Shown one piece after another: positions 23,674-34,230 of a stretch of DNA of 64,000 bases. A program made the position numbers and the translations under genes. Source of the stretch: Parascedosporium putredinis. Its lineage: Eukaryota; Ascomycota; Sordariomycetes; Microascales; Microascaceae. Each line of letters opens with the position of its first letter. The stretch's first letter is position 1. A model generated the notes under the pieces. The model searched no databases and had not been told where the DNA came from. It saw only the letters and a program-made list of their open reading frames with translations. The DNA is taken from NCBI GenBank assembly GCA_949357655.1, contig CASHTG010000017.1, forward strand, positions 992,001 through 1,056,000, read 5' to 3'.

Positions 23674-24183
23674 AGGGCTGTAATTTGCCGCTCACGGCTG
23701 AACTCGCTTCCTCCGCATAGGGTTGAGGCTTATCCTAGGGTTTAGACTGGGTTGTCGGGCGTTGGACACTGATTGTGATTCTTTTTTTGTTTCTTCTGTT
23801 TTGCATAGCGAGTGGTATGAGTCGCAAAGTAGGGGTTATCCGGAAGGCTAGTTCAGATACGTTTTACAAGCAGAGGCCATGAGCATAGATAGCTATGCGG
23901 ATGGAAACAAGGTTCCTGTGTGAACGTTTAGAAAACGCAAGACTTTTCAAACGAAATTGGAGGATCAGAGGTTATCCGATGGGCGACAGGGGACATGGGG
24001 CACACGCAAGTATCTCCTATTCAAGAGAACCATCATCCGTGAATGCTCCTCGCTTCCCATTCGGTGATGTGTCTAGATGCGCAAGATCTATCTCTCGTCT
24101 CTTTTTTCTCTTTCTTTCCCTCTCTTCCCAAAAAACTCCACGATACAGAGTGATCTTCCATCGTCTGCTCCTTCCATAATTTC
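23674..24183. other. Convergent intergenic region ymr1/FRS1
   Basis: About 510 bp between two converging genes, expected to hold both 3' UTRs. No gene or repeat recognised. Confidence 0.5.
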
Positions 24184-26286
24184 TTATAGGAACTCTTCCA
24201 GGTTAATCTCAAGCGTGCTTACGGGGTATCTGGAGAGAGTATGTTAGTTTTATATTGCGGATTGCGCCAAAGGCAAAAAAGCAAATCACAGAAAGGGGGA
24301 GAGGGTCAGAAAAAAAAACCAAAATGACGAAGGAGAAAACCTCACCTTAGCTCGAACTTTTCCAGCACAGACGGGTGAAGGATGCCCAACTCGCCGATAC
24401 GCCTCTCAACGCCACCGATGCGGAGGAAGACGGCAGCACCACGACCAGGGAAGAATGTCTCCTCTTTGATTTCTTCGATCCAATATCCGTCAGCCTTCCC
24501 GGAGCCGCTGGACGGAGCAAGGCTTCCGCTAGCCTTGCCGGAGAGACCCTCCTCGCGAGTGACGAAGGCAGTCTTGAGCATGGAGAGAACACGGTCGAGA
24601 AGGCCGTGGACCATTTCGAAACCACTAGTCTTGCCGTACCAGGCGGCAGCGAAGTGACGCTCGTTGCGAGTCTTGCGCTCCTGGGACTCGTCCTTGAAGA
24701 CGACGTCGGCAGCCTCAAAGACCTTGAGAGGCACCGCATGGGCCGTGTTCTCGCGGATGGTCTTGAGAAGGCCAGGAAGAAGGGAGGTGCGGACGACCTG
24801 GTATTCCGCGGACTTGGGGTTAGCGAGGCGGACGGCGGTGGTGCCGTCATCGATGCGGTTGAGCCAAGAGAAGTTTTCGTCGTGACTGCAAAGAATAAGC
24901 GGCATGACCTCACTCCAGCCGGCGGTGGCGGCCTCGATGCGGATAATGTCGCTCAGCTTGTTGATCATGAGGGGGCACCGATGGTAGCGCTCTTGTTCGG
25001 GATAGAGCGGGGAAGGTTATTGTAGCCGTAGCAGATGGCGAGATCTTCCATGACATCGCAAGGGTGCAGGACGTCGGTTCGGGTGGGGGAATGGAGACCT
25101 CAATCAGGTTCTTGTCCTTGGAGGAAGGCTTGGAGATGTAAGCCATCTTGTCGAGGAGCTTGCATAGCGCCTCGGGGACTCGCCAAGACCGGTGCAGCCG
25201 TTGAGATAGTCGACTTCGACCTCGGTGGTTCGGTGCTCGAGATTGGGGGTTACCCTCGTTTGGTTGTTGTGATCGGACTCGATCTTGACGGGGTACACAG
25301 TGAAGCGCTCCTTGCAGTATATGGAGAACATGGTGACCATTGTCTTGATCACGATGTCTAGTTTGGTCGCATCAGTGGCGGTGACCTCTATCAGGACGTT
25401 TTTGGTATCAAGGGTGATCTTGGAGCGGTCGCCGTTGATGATGGGGGCAGCGAGAGGACGGTCCGGTTGGCGTCGTAGATTACGGGATATACGGGCGAAT
25501 CGCGGATAATGTGGAGGTAGCGACCGAGGTGCTTGTCCTTGTCGTAGAACTCCATCAACTCCCTAGCGTTCATTTTTTGTGTCTGGTTGAGAGGCACGAA
25601 GCTGATGTCCTCGGGAGCGAGGGCCTCGTACGTGAAAGGGCCCTTTACGGTATCAAGATCGTGGGTGCCAATTGACACCAAGGTCCTCTGCCGCGCCAGG
25701 TTCTGGTGCAACTTGTCTTGTAGGGAGATGAACGAGTTGTATCTGTCTTGGTCAAAGGCGACATTGCGCAAGATGGCGGCGGCGACGAGGGGGCGGATCT
25801 GAGAAGTTTCGGGAGCGACTTTGATCACCTCGGCCTTCTCATCGACGGGCTTTAGCAACTTGAAGTCCGGGGAGGCATGGAGCCGCGGAAGATGTTGAGC
25901 ATGAGGGCGATGCCCTCGAAGCAGAGCATGTCATAGCGGTTGGCGGGGATTTCGATCTTGAGCTCGGGAGGCGCTTGCTTGCCATCTATAATGGGGCGGT
26001 TGGTGTCCTCGGTGTCTTCATCGAGCTCGATGCCGAATTCGAAACAAAGGTCCTCGAATTCCTCGGTCGTGAACCTAGGGACAGCGCGGGCGGTCGCGCG
26101 AGGTCAGCGTTTGGCGGGACAAGGCCAGTCAGTGGAGGGGCAGGCATGCATGGTGGGATGGAGGGGTTCGACGGGGCTTGGGAAGGAGGAAATTCCTCAT
26201 GGGCGTTGCGCCCGACGAGGGTCCTGGACGCACTTTTGACCGAGGGCTTCGTAAAGCTTATACTTGTCTACCGTGATGGTCGGCAT
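24184..26286 (-). CDS. FRS1: Phenylalanyl-tRNA synthetase beta subunit (cytosolic)
   Basis: Beta subunit of the alpha2-beta2 enzyme that charges tRNA-Phe. Exons from the right: 26234-26286, 24346-26074, 24184-24229, giving about 610 residues once five bases are restored. The N-terminus is MPTITVDKYKLYEALGQK, then FTTEEFEDLCFEFGIELDED and PPELKIEIPANRYDMLCFEGIA, the cytosolic beta-subunit start. B3/B4 and B5 wording follows (VAAAILRNVAFDQDRY, THDLDTVKGPFTYEA, IPNKSATIGAP), and the C-terminal catalytic-like part has GWSEVMPLILCS, VRTSLLPGLLKTI, KVFEAADVV and RHFAAAWYGKTSGF, ending RYPVSTLEINLEEFL. Breaks lie near 25875, 25445, 25185 (a C4 run), 25090 (a C5 run) and 24970 (a C3 run). An essential gene with five breaks all of the same sign argues for sequencing error, not decay. 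Confidence 0.95.
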
Positions 26287-28257
26287 TTTTCTGGGAACGA
26301 TAATTCTCTGACTAGCAAGCTTTTGCACGGGAGTATCGGGGACCGCGATTGTGAAAGCGCTGTCCAGCTTATGGTCTCTTTTGACGGGAACAATCGCTGA
26401 GTCAACTTTTGGAAGTTTCAGTGTTGCGAGTCACAGAAATCCATGGCTAAACCCGAGACCGTGTCAATGCTGTTAATGCGGGCGGAGCGTCAAAGGATGA
26501 AACGCCAAACCCTTGCCGGCTGGCAGCTTTTGGCCCAAGTCAGATTGGGGAAGTACAGTAATACCAGATCAAGGTCGTCCCGTGTGTTGGGTGTCCCGTC
26601 CATTGGAAAAATCAACCCCACGGCTCGACTTTCTTTCGAGGTACAAAGGTACTTGTGAGCTCGGATCGAACCCACCAACGTATCCATGGATGGATCCAGC
26701 TCAACCTCTAACCTTGTTCTATTTTTCTTCTTTTTTGGTGCTCTTCATCCATATCAGGAGACGAACTGATCGCTGCTCCGGTAAATTGTCAACGTCTACC
26801 AAGACACTTTCAACGCTTATCACAAATCCCGCCTAGGTCAACCCAGATATACGTGTTGATCCTGCTGGAAGCTATGCGGATATTCTGCTGGTGAAGGCGA
26901 GGATGGGATATCCAAGTCTCAATCGACCTGCCCCTCATTTTGCTGTCTGTGCTTGGCCTGCCGGAGCCGTACCTGCCCAGGAACATAATACAAGTAATAG
27001 AGTACTTGCTCGAGCAGCCTCACTCCAGTGTCAGTCAATCGAAGAATGAGGCTGAGGCTGCTCTTTGGCGTAACACAAGCAGACCATCCAAGGGCTTCTC
27101 GGGTGCCTTTGTTGGAGGTGAGGGTCAGCGGCAAGTCCACCTGATGCATAAATCCATTGCATTCAATCATTGTGTTTGCCTCAGCCCAGTACAATACATC
27201 ACAATGATATCCTTCAGTGTTGGCAAAGCGGACATGGGCGCCGCCTTCGAAAGCCAAGAAAAACCGCCTCTCTAATTGCATCTCGAGGGAGGCAAGATGA
27301 CGGAAGTACTTGAGGTTTGATGCATTGATCCATGTAGCGCCACGCCGTTCTGTCGACGACAAGTTGATCCACCGATGGGCATTGAGGGAGAGGCGATTTT
27401 GGGGTAATAGCAATGGTGAATGGATCTTGATCAATCATTCAACCCGTGCTGGAGCAGATCCAGCCCTGAGTCCGCAAGAGGCTTCCCGTGGTTGGTCGCT
27501 TGATAGGACCCTAGCACATAGAACCGGGGCACAGCATAGAACCCCTCTGATAATATAGCCCAAGCCGTGACTGACCCATCGACTACCACACTGACGGGCA
27601 GGATGCAGCAATTCCCCCGCTAGCCTCACTCTGAATGCTGACCACCACGTCGTCGGTCACGAATTGAACCTCAACAGACCAGGCAATCAACCAATTTGTG
27701 TGTGCTTGGGCAGATTGATTGTCCATGTCCATCCTAGGACCAAGGCCCTGCATCACGGTCTAATCAAATCAATGGGACTGCAGTGCAGTAGAATCTTGCC
27801 CACAACCCCCATTTCCTCCTGTAGCCGCCGTCCATCTGCATCCCAGCCAGCTATTTTTTTCATCTTCTTTTTTTTTTCTTTTTCACGCTTTTTTTTTTTT
27901 TATGTTTCGCCTTCGAAAGCCCACCCGATCGATTACGGCGATTAGCTCCTGTCGCTCTCTGGAAATCATCAGCTTGGGTTGGCTGCATTTTATTGTATCA
28001 TAGTCATTCAAAACCCCCAGTCCAGTCCAGTTTGCCGCGCGACCCCACCCAATCACCAAAGGGTTTTAGCCCAACTCTACTCTAGTGTAGCCTGTCTGGT
28101 CTTGTCCTGTCCTGAGCAACTGTCGGCACGCGATAGACGTCTAACCCACCAAGCCTTCCCACCTCCCACCTCCCACCACCTCCTAAGACCTGCAACCTCC
28201 CCACCATAACCCCGTCGACTCGACCATTTAGACGCGCATCAACAAGCCGAGCTCGCC
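26287..28257. promoter_or_regulatory. Divergent region FRS1 / tpd3
   Basis: Nearly 2 kb between two genes that start away from each other. The left edge holds the FRS1 promoter and the right 400 bp, with T-rich tracts near 27848-27900 and CCTCCCAC repeats near 28160, is a typical fungal leader for tpd3. A minus-strand open frame of 171 codons at 26919-27434 has no recognisable domain and I do not call it a gene. Confidence 0.5.
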
Positions 28258-30943
28258 ATGGCGGACGCGCAGAATCCCAACGACGAGCTTTACCCCATCG
28301 CGGTGTTGATGGATGAGTTGAAGGTATCGCCCGCCAATTGCAATTCCTCGCCCCCGAGCAAGGCCGCCAGCGCTCCTTAGCCTCCTCACCTCCCCTCTCC
28401 GTCCTCTCCCCCTCCCCACGTCATACGTCGCTCCGTGCTCTCTCTCAAGCCGCTCTCGATCCATGTATACCCGACGTCGCGCATCGCGAACCTCACAGCT
28501 AACGTCTTTGCTTTCCAGCACGATGATGTCCTACTTCGCCTAAACGCCATCCACCGCCTCTCCACTATCGCCCTTGCTCTGGGGCCCGAACGCACTCGCG
28601 AGGAGCTCATCCCCTTCCTCGACGGTTAGTCGCGATCCTCACCTCGGGAGATATCGTCTCTTCCTTTGTCCCCAAGCTGCTTTTCTTTTTCCTCGTGCCT
28701 GCCTTGCGTATGTTTTGTCTCTGACAGTTTCGCCGTTGTATCTCTCGCAGAATCCGTCGATGATGAAGATGAAGTTCTTGTTGCCCTGAGCGAGGAGCTT
28801 GGCGGCTTCATCGAATATGTCGGAGGACCTCAGTTCGGCCATGTTCTGTTGTCCCCCTAGAAAACCTTGCTTCTATCGAGGAGCCTGTCGTGCGAGACAA
28901 GGTACGTTGCTCCCCCTCACCTCATCCCTCTGGTCCTGCTTGGGCCTGAAGCTGATCAAGTCGTCTGGCATCCTCGAAATTTTATCTAGGCCGTCGAATC
29001 TCTCAACAAGATCTGCGCCGATCTGTCCTCTGAACAAGTCGAGGAGTACTTCATCCCTCTCACCATCCGACTCTCGAAAGCCGACTGGTTCACCTCCAAA
29101 GTGTCAGGCTGCGGTCTTTACGCCGCCCCGTACAAAAAGGTTTCGCCAGCCGTCCAAGAACAGCTTCGCCAACAGTTTGGCCATCTCGTCCACGATGAAA
29201 CCCCCATGGTCCGCCGCCAGGCCGCGATGAATCTCGCGAAATTCATCCAGGAAATGTCCGCCCCGTTGTCGTCGAAGAAATGATACCCCTCTTCCAGCAT
29301 CTTGCCCAAGACGAGCAGGACAGCGTCCGGCTCCTCACCGTCGAAGTCTTGATCTCCATCGCCGAGGTCGTCCCGAAGGAGCAACAGGCTAGCCATGGCG
29401 TCCTACTGACCTCCCTCCGCAACCTGATCGTGGACAAGGCTTGGCGAGTCCGGTATATGGTAGCAGACCGGTTCGAAAAGGTACGCATTTTGCAGCGCTT
29501 TTGTGAATGATATCCCCCACCACCCCTCGTCCTCCATTTCCCCCAATGGACGCGACCGCTGTGTGTCAGTTACTGCCCCACTCGCATCTTGCTGATATGT
29601 AAGAAATAGATTGCCAAGGCTGTCGACGAGGAGGTTGTTGCGAGGGACTTGGTTCCGGCTTTCGTAAAGCTGCTCAAGGACAACGAAGCAGAGGTGCGGA
29701 CGGCCATCGCGGGCCAAATCCCTGGATTCTGTGCCTTGGTTGATCGTTCGGTCCTCCTCGACTCCATCATGGGCAGCATTGAGGGTCTCGTCAGCGACAC
29801 TTCCCAACATGTCAGGGCCACTCTCGGAACACAGATTAGCGGCTTAGCGCCTATTCTCGGCAAGGAAGCGTAGGCGTTTTCCCGAATTCTCCCCTGATCT
29901 ACTGCAGAACTTGGCTAATTCCGACATTTAGGACTATTGAGCATCTCCTGCCCATGTTTCTCTCTATGCTGAAGGATGAGTTCCCCGATGTCAGGCTCCA
30001 TATTATTTCCAAGCTTGAGCTGGTCAACCAAGGTATGATTGATTCGTCATCCCGCACTCTTAACTTCGACATAGGCAGTGCCGACTAACCCCGTCTGAAC
30101 CCCCAGTCATCGGTATCGATCTCCTCTCGCAGTCGCTGCTTCCCGCCATTGTTCAATTGGCCGAGGATAAGCAATGGCGCGTGAGGCTCGCCATTATCGA
30201 ATACATTCCGTTGTTGGCGAGCCAGCTCGGTGTCAACTTTTTCAATGAGAAGCTGAGCAACCTTTGCATGAGCTGGCTGGGCGACACCGTCTTCTCCATC
30301 CGAGAGGCTGCCACTGTGAACCTGCAGAAGCTCACAGAGGTCTTTGGCGTCGACTGGGCTAATGAGGCTATCATCCCCAAGGTCATGGCCATGGGTAACC
30401 ACCCCAACTACCTTTACCGCATGACGACCTGCTTTGCGATATCCGTAAGTTCTTCTCTGGCCTAGCTATCCCCGAATCCGCTTCCTGATGAGCCGCTCCG
30501 CATCCCCCACGCACCTTTTACGATTCGCCTGCATCGCGTGGTGAGGGCTGGCTTTTTTTTCTTTTTCTCTTTGCTGACCCATTCCCTAGACCCTTTCGGG
30601 CGTGGTGAGCATGGACGTGATTGCAAAGTCCATAATCCCCATGCTTGACAAGCTCGTTGATGATGATATCCCCAATATCCGCTTCAACGTCGCCAAGACT
30701 TATGGTGCGATTATTGACACCTTGCGCCGCTTGCCCGACCAGGGCACCATTTACAACTTGGAGAAGGCAGGAACGCCCTTCCAGGCCTCTCCTCGGGGCA
30801 TGGAGCTCATCCAACAACGCATCCTACCCAATCTCGAGAAGCTCCAGAAGGACACGGATGTGGATGTCTGCTTCTTTGCGGTGACGGCGGCCCAGCGTGC
30901 AACAGGTCAGGTGGAGGGGGAGCCGATGAATACTTCGCCATAG
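28258..30943 (+). CDS. tpd3: PP2A scaffold (A/PR65) subunit
   Basis: Structural subunit that holds the catalytic and B-type subunits of protein phosphatase 2A. Eight exons: 28258-28323, 28519-28624, 28751-28901, 28990-29480, 29610-29869, 29932-30032, 30107-30444, 30590-30943; with two restored bases the product is 622 residues, in the family range. The whole protein is HEAT repeats. Diagnostic wording includes MADAQNPNDELYPIAVLMDEL, LRLNAIHRLSTIALALGPERTR, VWRVRYM-type AWRVRYMVADRFEK, HVRATLGTQISGLAPILGK, FPDVRLHIISKLELVNQVIG and KQWRVRLAIIEYIPLLASQLG. The last exon carries IAKSIIPMLDKLVDDDIPNIRFNVAK and a slightly extended tail. Frame breaks fall at the C5 run near 28853-28858 and the C4 run near 29262-29266. 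Exon 4 runs into MIPLFQHLAQDEQDSVR after the second. Confidence 0.97.
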
Positions 30944-31610
30944 ATGATGAGTCACGTTAATGAAGCAAATCCCAAAATCACACACTTGTTACTCTGTTTC
31001 CGTTATCGACAACCCCACCTCGCACCTAGAGCCCATTGTGCGCGCGATTCCTATGCCTCCACAACACCCCTCCCACCCCTTGTCCAACCTTTCTCCTTTT
31101 AGTATCCCTCGCGAATGTTGATGGGTAGCCGGGCATTCGGACAGCTACTTAATAGTACCTTGTTTGTTGACACACCTCGATCTGTCCCTTGGCTCGAGTT
31201 GAAATATGGGACAAATGCATAGCAGAGTTCAGACGCACGGCAACACCCTGGGGTGGCTCGTTAGGGGGTGGGGGCTTTCCATAGCTAAACAGTTGGCATG
31301 ACAGAGGTTTCAATGGAGAAGGCCCAGTCTCCAACCCCGAAACAAACTAGGAGAAAAAGTTGCAAGAGAGCAGTAACGTAGAGATAGATGGAGAGAGAGA
31401 GAGAGAGAGCTTGAGGATGAAATGTAGTTGAAGGTCGGGTTAGTTTAACATCATCGAGAGCGAAAACAGAACCGTTCATTACCATATCCACGCTTACCCT
31501 TGGGAGTGATACTATCTCTGAGAAGGCTACTCCGGACACTAGGCCCATTCATTCTCAAATCCATTCAAATTTATTCGTTTTGCTTGATTTCTCTACTGCA
31601 TGCTCACCAT
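30944..31610. other. Convergent intergenic region tpd3/efm4
   Basis: About 670 bp holding both 3' ends. It contains a GA microsatellite at about 31390-31409. No gene seen. Confidence 0.5.
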
Positions 31611-32672
31611 TCACGACCTCCTCCTGAAGCACAAGGTGCTAATCGTCTGACCCTTGGCGCCGCCAAACGTAAAGGCCCTATACTCGACCCTTCCCGATTC
31701 CTCAAGCTCGCCCCCGTGCCCTCGACGAACCAGGCCCGCAGCTCCTCCTCGGTCCAGTTACAGCTCGTCACGACGAAGAGGCCGCCGGGCCGCACGAGAG
31801 TGGGCACTTTTTCCTTGTACCCCTCGCATATCCTCCTACCGCGGTCGTCGAGCTGGTCCGACAGGCAGATGGCGTCAAAGGTGCCCTTGTCGAGGACGAC
31901 GTCCCAGCCCGCGTCCTGGTCGCCCGAAAGCACGGGAGAGGTATCGCCGCTGAGAAGATCCCAGGTTTCGAAACGCACGGGTTCCGACGAGGGGGCGGCC
32001 GCGGATTTCCCTCGTCCTCCTCATCATCCTCCTCATCCTCATCTGTGTCGTAGTTTTCTTCTTCGTCGTCATCGTCGTCGTCCTTTCCCCGCGCCGCGCC
32101 GCGCCTTTCCTCTATCCGACGCGCGAGCGCCACGCTATTCGCGCTATAATCAACGCCCAGCGCGGGCCAGACCACCCGCGCCTGCGCAGCGCGCGGAGCA
32201 AGCTCCCGTTCCCGCAGCCAAGGTCGAGGAACGAGGTGGCGGCGCGGTCGAGCGCGGGGTCGTCGCGGGCGGCGAGGAAGGCGAGGAGCTTCGCTTCGGC
32301 GTCGGAGTCGTCGAACCACACCGTGCCTTGGTCGGCGGGGTTGGAGGCGTGGTTGGAGAGTTCGGTGGAGTAGAGCGCGTCCCAACTAAGAAAGAGGGGG
32401 ACACCCAAATAAGCAGAGGGAGATGGCAAGGAAGGGAGGGCCTTTTCTTTTTTTTTTTTTCGTGGCACCAGAACCCCGACGGCCCCGCCCCCTTCCTTAC
32501 TCTCCCCTCAATATTCCGTGGTTAGTTCCGAGTGGAGGGTAAGGGAGGAGACGAAAAAAGAAAAGATGGGAGGTGGTAGCTATGGTGCGTAGCTAGCCCA
32601 CCAGCGGGTTTCTTACTATTCCTTCGTCCCAAGCTTAGACGGCTCAAGGTGAGCGGGCAGAGAGTCAGCCAT
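31611..32672 (-). CDS. efm4: eEF1A lysine methyltransferase Efm4
   Basis: SAM-dependent methyltransferase of the METTL10/Efm4 family, which methylates a lysine of elongation factor eEF1A. Exon 1 is 32617-32672 (MADSLPAHLEPSKLGTKEY) and exon 2 is 31611-32385; the junction gives GTKEYWDALYSTELSNH, the family signature. Then TVWFDDSDAEAKLL, motif I FLDLGCGNGSLL, LGVDYSANSVALARRIE, WDVVLDKGTFDAICLS and SCNWTEEELRAWF; the C-terminus is VEYRAFTFGGAKGQTIS and FRRRS. An acidic insertion of about 30 residues (KDDDDDDEEENYDTDEDEE and more) sits between the SAM motif and the WDLLSGD strand. Frame breaks near 32165, 31985 and 31715 each need one base; total about 277 residues. The long open frame on the other strand is a GC-bias shadow. 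Confidence 0.92.
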
Positions 32673-34230
32673 GGGCGCGGTGATCTCTAGGAGAGCTAGT
32701 TTTCTCTTCCTCTTTTGTCTTTCTCTTTTTCCTCTTGAGACGTGTATTTATGCAAAGATATCACCAATATCACGTATAAGTAGAAAAGCCAACCGGGCCT
32801 CGCCAAGCGATGGTGCAACACGCGCGGAGGACGTATAACCGCAAAGAGAAATGTCGTCGAGAATCGAGACGAATTTGGTATCTGTGGGCGAGCTTGCACT
32901 ATGCTCAGCCTTGTCTTGTCGTCTTCGATGTCACGCGCAGCCTTAAGAGAAAAAAAAAGACTTGGTGGGATGCTTCTAAGTGATGGAGAAAAATTAGTTT
33001 GGAGGGGTCTGATATCAAAGTACCGGCAAAGTTTCTCGACAGCTTTTCCCTCAAGAAAGGTACAGATTAGATGGGAGACGATACAACTGTGTTCAAGGCC
33101 TAGCAACCGGCACCACTCAGCTCAAAATGCGAATCCTCTTTAAGTTCTGCGCGTGTCGTTGCAATCCGTTACTCGTTTCTATCAAGTCATACAGGGAGCT
33201 AGCTATCACTCTTCTCTAGCCTACCACCTACCCAGGATGTTAGGCCTGGCAGGCCTCTCTCTCATGGGTCTTTCGTCGCACTGATGACGCCGATCCGGCC
33301 TGAACTGTTGAAATCTATACCAATCATTACCAGATACAAAGATACAAATGATACCCCACATCAATTCCGTTACCCCTCATCATCCCAATCCAGCAACAGA
33401 GGCACAAGTATTCGTCAAAGGGGGCAACAAGAAAAAAAGCCTCGTGCTTCTCACCCCTCCTCGACCAACGCTCGCACGAGTCTAAATATAGACCGAGGGA
33501 GAGTAAGCGGAAGACATAATGCTTCGACCATGACGAGGAAAGGGCTGGCTTCGGCATCCATCCTCCCACAAAAAAAAAAACGCCCAAAGTTGCCTTTGTT
33601 GCTAGATGCAAACTTCATGTTCATAGTAAACGAAACCAGCGAGGCGGGAGGGGAGGGCCATTCATGCATGGATCCAAGAACCCTCGTCATTTCTGTTTCT
33701 TTTCTTCTTTCTCATTTCGCAAAAAATAAAAATAAAAACCATTATCTGGTGCCTACTGCTGAGCGAAACGTAGAATTGAGCTGTCATTGTCAACAGTCTT
33801 GCCAGTCTGCAAATGTCATTCTTTCCTCAGAGTAGGGCTGGGGGCTCTTGCGTGCCCCTGGGCTGTGCCAGTGCTACCCATCATAGCAGTCGGAGCCCAA
33901 GGCTTTTGAGCCTAACCAAGCGTCCAGACGGGGCCTTCATGAGCACCTGTCTACCTCTAACCTCCAGCGCAACGAAACCGGCGACCCGGACTCTGTTGGC
34001 ATCTTTAGGGGTCCTTGAATCCCAAGTTAGCTCGTACTGTAATAGATAGATATAAGTGACTCGAGGGGCTGGGCCACAAATGGTACATACCAGGTCGGCT
34101 TCGATCCGCGTGACGGTCCTTTGAGGCCTTGTCCTTGTCCCCAGCATCGCCATCGTCGTCGTCATCCCCGCCCTCCTGGCCTTCCAGGAGGGGAGGCCCT
34201 GCTTCTCAACCTCCATAAAGGTAGGATCTA
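32673..34230. other. Intergenic region efm4 start to Q-rich gene stop
   Basis: About 1.56 kb with both neighbours on the minus strand: efm4 promoter on the left, Q-rich gene 3' UTR on the right. A + strand frame of 183 codons at 33284-33835 is S/R/K-rich without a domain; I do not call it. Confidence 0.5.

Noticed and set aside
24184..26286. FRS1 as a pseudogene because of five frame breaks
   Set aside because: The gene is essential, domains are fully conserved, and all breaks are one-base losses like those in the other genes, so sequence error is the better reading.
26919..27434. 171-codon minus-strand frame between FRS1 and tpd3
   Set aside because: No domain, no codon bias and no splice context; expected by chance at this base composition.
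31500..32525. 341-codon + strand open frame opposite efm4
   Set aside because: Shadow of the GC-rich efm4 coding strand; Arg/Pro/Gly-rich text without a domain.
33284..33835. 183-codon + strand frame between efm4 and the Q-rich gene
   Set aside because: Low-complexity S/K/R text in a likely 3' UTR region; no support.
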